Made by a program: the position numbers and the translations under genes. The notes beneath the pieces are model-generated. The model was not told where the DNA came from, made no database searches, and saw only the letters and a program-made list of their open reading frames with translations. From a virus: a DNA stretch of 23,499 bases. Below, piece by piece: positions 21,286-23,499 of this stretch (its first letter is position 1; every line of letters starts with the position of its first letter). The stretch covers positions 1 to 23,499 of IMG/VR virus record IMGVR_UViG_3300043464_001719; one strand, written 5' to 3'.

Positions 21286-22757
21286 TGTCAGACGTAATAA
21301 TCTCAAAGAAGAATGAAGTCTTTCTTAAGCTAAAATGTGAGCCGCACATTCTTTATGAACTGCATCCTTACTTCACCTTTGAGGTAAATAATGCAAAGTA
21401 CATGAAGCGTTATAATAAAGGGTGGAACGGTCAGGTCACATTACTGAGCACGACTACCGGTGAAATATATGTTGGTCTTTTGGATAGAGTTATTGCCAAA
21501 CTTAAAGTTCTAGGATACTCTTATGAATTTGAGTACAATAAGTTTTATGGAAGTCCTTTTGAGGTAAATGAGGAGATTACCCATGCGGGTACTGAAGGCT
21601 TCCTGAGAGCCGTCTGTAAGGCCCTACAACCCTATGATTATCAGGTTAGTGCAGTGTATGAGTGTCTGAGGTATAATAGGAAAACTATCGTCTCGGCAAC
21701 GGCATCTGGTAAGAGTTATGTGATATATGGAATCATCAGATACCATGTTGCAAAGAACCATAAATGTCTAATTGTATTTCCCACTACCAGTCTTGTAAGA
21801 CAGATGTTTACAGATTGGCAGTCTTATGGCTGGAATCCTGAAGATCATTGTCATATGATCTATGATGGAGCAATTAAGAGTAATGATTCTGAAGTAACAC
21901 TCTCAACCTGGCAATCTTTGATTAATTGTCCCAAATCATTCTTTGAAGATTTTGATTGTGTTATTGTTGATGAATGTCATGGTTGTAAGGCAAATAGCCT
22001 GGTTTCAATTATGAAAAATTGTCATCAGGCAAAATATAGATATGGCTTTACTGGCACTTTAACAAACGGTGGAGAAGATTCAAAGACCCACGAATGGGTT
22101 ATTTCAGGTTTGTTTGGGCCACCTTATAAGGCCGTTGGCACTAAAGAGTTAATTGAAAAAGGCAGAGCCTCAAAGCTTGATATTCAATGTATAGTGCTCA
22201 AGCATACTCCGAAATTCTTTGAAACATATGAAGACGAGATAAAGTACATAATCTCTCAAGAGAAGCGAAACAACTTTATTAAAAACCTTGCTCTAAGTCT
22301 TAAGGGTAATACTCTTATACTTTTTTCCAGAGTAGAAACTCATGGTCAGTTACTTTTTGATGCCATAAATAATGGTACAAGCCAACACAAAGTTTTCTTT
22401 GTTCATGGTGGAGTTGATACCGACGAAAGAGAAGAAATCCGAAACATCAGCGAAAGAGAAGACAATGCAATCATTGTTGCATCTTATGGAGTCTTCAGTA
22501 CGGGTATTTCAATTAAGAATCTTCATAATCTTATTTTTGCCTCTCCGTTTAAATCGCGCATTCGCAATATGCAAAGCATCGGACGGCTATTGAGATTGAA
22601 TCATAATAAAAAGGTTGCAAAAGTTTACGATATTGCTGACGATATTACGATTAATAACAGATCAAATTATACCTTGAAACACTTTATGGAAAGAGTTAAA
22701 AACTATAATGAAGAAGAATTTGAATATGACATCAAAACAATCAAACTAGGAGACTAA
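21285..22757 (+). CDS. uvsW: DNA/RNA helicase UvsW
   Basis: 490 residues (T4 UvsW ~500), a superfamily 2 helicase that unwinds R-loops, branch-migrates recombination intermediates and regresses forks, helping the switch from origin- to recombination-driven replication. After an N-terminal DNA-binding domain (about 1-110), the helicase core shows Q-motif-like LQPYDYQVSAV, Walker A ATASGKS at 138-144, VFPTTSLVRQM (motif Ia), LSTWQSL, the DECH box at 229-232, GFTGTL (motif III) near 254-259, ILFSRVETHGQLL (motif IV), ASYGVFSTGISIK (motif V) and QSIGRLLR at 430-437 (motif VI). All residues needed for ATP hydrolysis are present. It abuts the next gene without a gap. Confidence 0.95.
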   Translation: MSDVIISKKNEVFLKLKCEPHILYELHPYFTFEVNNAKYMKRYNKGWNGQVTLLSTTTGEIYVGLLDRVIAKLKVLGYSYEFEYNKFYGSPFEVNEEITHAGTEGFLRAVCKALQPYDYQVSAVYECLRYNRKTIVSATASGKSYVIYGIIRYHVAKNHKCLIVFPTTSLVRQMFTDWQSYGWNPEDHCHMIYDGAIKSNDSEVTLSTWQSLINCPKSFFEDFDCVIVDECHGCKANSLVSIMKNCHQAKYRYGFTGTLTNGGEDSKTHEWVISGLFGPPYKAVGTKELIEKGRASKLDIQCIVLKHTPKFFETYEDEIKYIISQEKRNNFIKNLALSLKGNTLILFSRVETHGQLLFDAINNGTSQHKVFFVHGGVDTDEREEIRNISEREDNAIIVASYGVFSTGISIKNLHNLIFASPFKSRIRNMQSIGRLLRLNHNKKVAKVYDIADDITINNRSNYTLKHFMERVKNYNEEEFEYDIKTIKLGD

Positions 22758-23111
22758 ATGGAAGAGGAATTTTATTCAGTTGTAAAATTAAAGAATGGTG
22801 AAGAACTGTTCTCTCAAGTATGTCCAACAGTTGAAGAGAATGTAGATCTTCTACTTTTATATTATCCAATAACAATTACTAGAGTTAGGACCAAAGAAGG
22901 TCTGGCATATTCAGTTGAACCTTGGATTAAAATAGGTAATGAAAGTATTTTTCCTATTCGTAGAGAAGATATACTTACTATGTCCGAAATTGAAGATGAA
23001 CATCTTATTGAATTACACAATAGATATGTTTCAACACGGGAAGATGATACTGGAAATATTAGCTTTAACGATGCTATACAGAAACTTGAACGTATTTATA
23101 ACGGCTCCTGA
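22758..23111 (+). CDS. Hypothetical protein after uvsW, 117 aa
   Basis: 117 residues with ATG directly after the uvsW stop, so it is translationally coupled to it. The first ~80 residues read as alternating strands: FYSVVKLKNGEELFSQVCPT, then LLLLYYPITITRV and YSVEPWIKIGNESIFPIRRE. The 'K-L-x-x-G-E-E-L' followed by 'Y-P-I-x-I' and 'x-P-W' resembles the small Sm-like proteins that are common among cyanophage hypotheticals, though I would not claim RNA binding. A helical tail follows (SFNDAIQKLERIYNGS). It is the last gene of the cassette. No terminator hairpin is visible after it. Confidence 0.65.
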   Translation: MEEEFYSVVKLKNGEELFSQVCPTVEENVDLLLLYYPITITRVRTKEGLAYSVEPWIKIGNESIFPIRREDILTMSEIEDEHLIELHNRYVSTREDDTGNISFNDAIQKLERIYNGS

Positions 23112-23168
23112 TCTTTACTGTATTAAATAATAGTTAATAAAGGAGTGTCATCACTTTTGACAAAGCGG

Positions 23169-23197
23169 AGCATAGCAGGATACTTAGAGTTTGTCAA
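23169..23197 (-). promoter_or_regulatory. Sigma70-type promoter directed antisense into the uvsW cassette
   Basis: On the - strand TTGACA (23197-23192), 17 bases, TATGCT (23174-23169). It is the counterpart of the 20050 promoter, but here it points left, toward the 3' end of the 117-residue gene and uvsW, with no - strand gene to serve for several kilobases. Confidence 0.7.
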
Positions 23198-23244
23198 TAG
23201 GTAATAATACTAAGTCACGGTATCCTGATATTTCAAGAAGGGGC

Positions 23245-23273
23245 TTGACAAATGGAAACGGGTGTGTTATGCT
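23245..23273 (+). promoter_or_regulatory. Strong sigma70-type promoter for the second repeat protein
   Basis: On the + strand TTGACA (23245-23250), 17 bases, TATGCT (23268-23273). The transcript would start near 23280, at or just before an ATG at 23281 that opens a 12-codon frame, and 13 bases before the ATG of the repeat protein. Confidence 0.85.
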
Positions 23274-23293
23274 GTTCAAGATGAAACAAACAG

Positions 23294-23499
23294 ATGACAA
23301 CCGAAACAAACCCTCTTAGTAATCTTTCGTTGCAAGAACGGAAAGACCTTGCGGAAAACTCCAACACACCACCAGAAACTCTAACAATTCTTGCCCGAGA
23401 TGAGGATAGGGATGTTCGCCGTAATGTTGCAAACAACCCCAACACACCACCAGAAGCCCTAACAATTCTTGCCCAAGATGAGGATTTGAATGTTCGCTG
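23294..23499 (+). CDS. Second 26-residue-repeat solenoid protein (3' partial)
   Basis: The frame starts at ATG 23294 and runs off the window after 68 codons. After a short N-terminal helix (TNPLSNLSLQERKDLAE) it enters the same 26-residue repeat as the gene at 14683-15165: NTPPETLTILARDED, VRRNVANNPNTPPEALTIL and so on. The DNA repeat step is again 78 bases. A 45-base stretch (23362-23406) is identical to part of the other gene. It is led by its own strong promoter; the leader is only about 13 bases and has no clear Shine-Dalgarno site. The full length and number of repeats are not visible. Confidence 0.8.
   Translation, partial: MTTETNPLSNLSLQERKDLAENSNTPPETLTILARDEDRDVRRNVANNPNTPPEALTILAQDEDLNVR

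Larger units (their letters stand above)
23121..23273. repeat. Right copy of the inverted divergent-promoter repeat
   Basis: A 153-base segment, reverse-complement match to 19974-20127. The four promoter hexamers and their 17-base spacings are kept while differences cluster in the spacers and between the promoters, which suggests selection on promoter function. Confidence 0.9.

Noticed and set aside
23155-23185. A further promoter from the TTGACA at 23157 on the + strand (and its left-copy counterpart)
   Set aside because: No acceptable -10 is found 16-18 bases downstream in either copy. The hexamer more likely belongs to the inverted TTGACAAA/TTTGTCAA symmetry of the module.

Overview
The window looks like part of a T4-like myovirus (tailed phage) genome. 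The evidence is a set of recognisable T4-type genes: prohead protease gp21, scaffold gp22, major capsid gp23, tail-completion gp3, UvsY and UvsW. The capsid and gp3 sequences read closest to the marine/freshwater cyanophage-like branch, but no photosynthesis gene or tRNA is visible and the host cannot be fixed from this window. Most of the sequence is AT-rich. The exception is the first ~840 bases, which are clearly GC-rich.

Layout. (1) 1-3188, + strand: three structural-looking genes of unrecognised family, the first cut by the window edge. (2) 3231-7604, + strand: head module gp21-gp22-gp23. gp21 is interrupted by a 370-residue intein with a LAGLIDADG endonuclease, inserted just after the catalytic His-Pro; a terminator follows gp23. 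(3) 7651-9933, - strand: two overlapping free-standing homing endonuclease genes. The downstream GIY-YIG gene is broken by a frameshift. (4) 9965-10765, + strand: a family-2-type glycosyltransferase. (5) 10804-19921, - strand: a long, tightly packed block, probably early or middle genes. It holds an ATP-grasp protein, a tandem family of small paralogues, a 26-residue-repeat solenoid protein, a terminase-like ATPase without a nuclease domain, an ATP-dependent DNA ligase and many unknowns. (6) 20133-23111, + strand: a small membrane protein, gp3, uvsY, uvsW and an unknown gene. (7) 23294-end, + strand: the start of a second 26-residue-repeat protein.

Regulation is unusually legible. An imperfect inverted repeat of about 154 bp (19974-20127 and 23121-23273) brackets the gp3-uvsY-uvsW cassette. 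Each copy holds two back-to-back sigma70-type promoters, and all four have TTGACA, a 17-base spacer and TATGAT or TATGCT. The left copy would fire the long - strand block and the + strand cassette; the right copy would fire the repeat-protein gene and, oddly, antisense RNA into the cassette. A second promoter class, [C/A]TAAATA about 30-37 bases upstream of the ATG, precedes gp21, gp22, the glycosyltransferase and gp3, and resembles T4 late promoters.

The most notable items are the gp21 intein (non-canonical penultimate Gly), the inverted divergent-promoter module, the nuclease-less terminase paralogue with an altered Walker A, and the two solenoid paralogues sharing a 45-base perfect match. 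All similarity calls come from reading the sequence; no database search was run.
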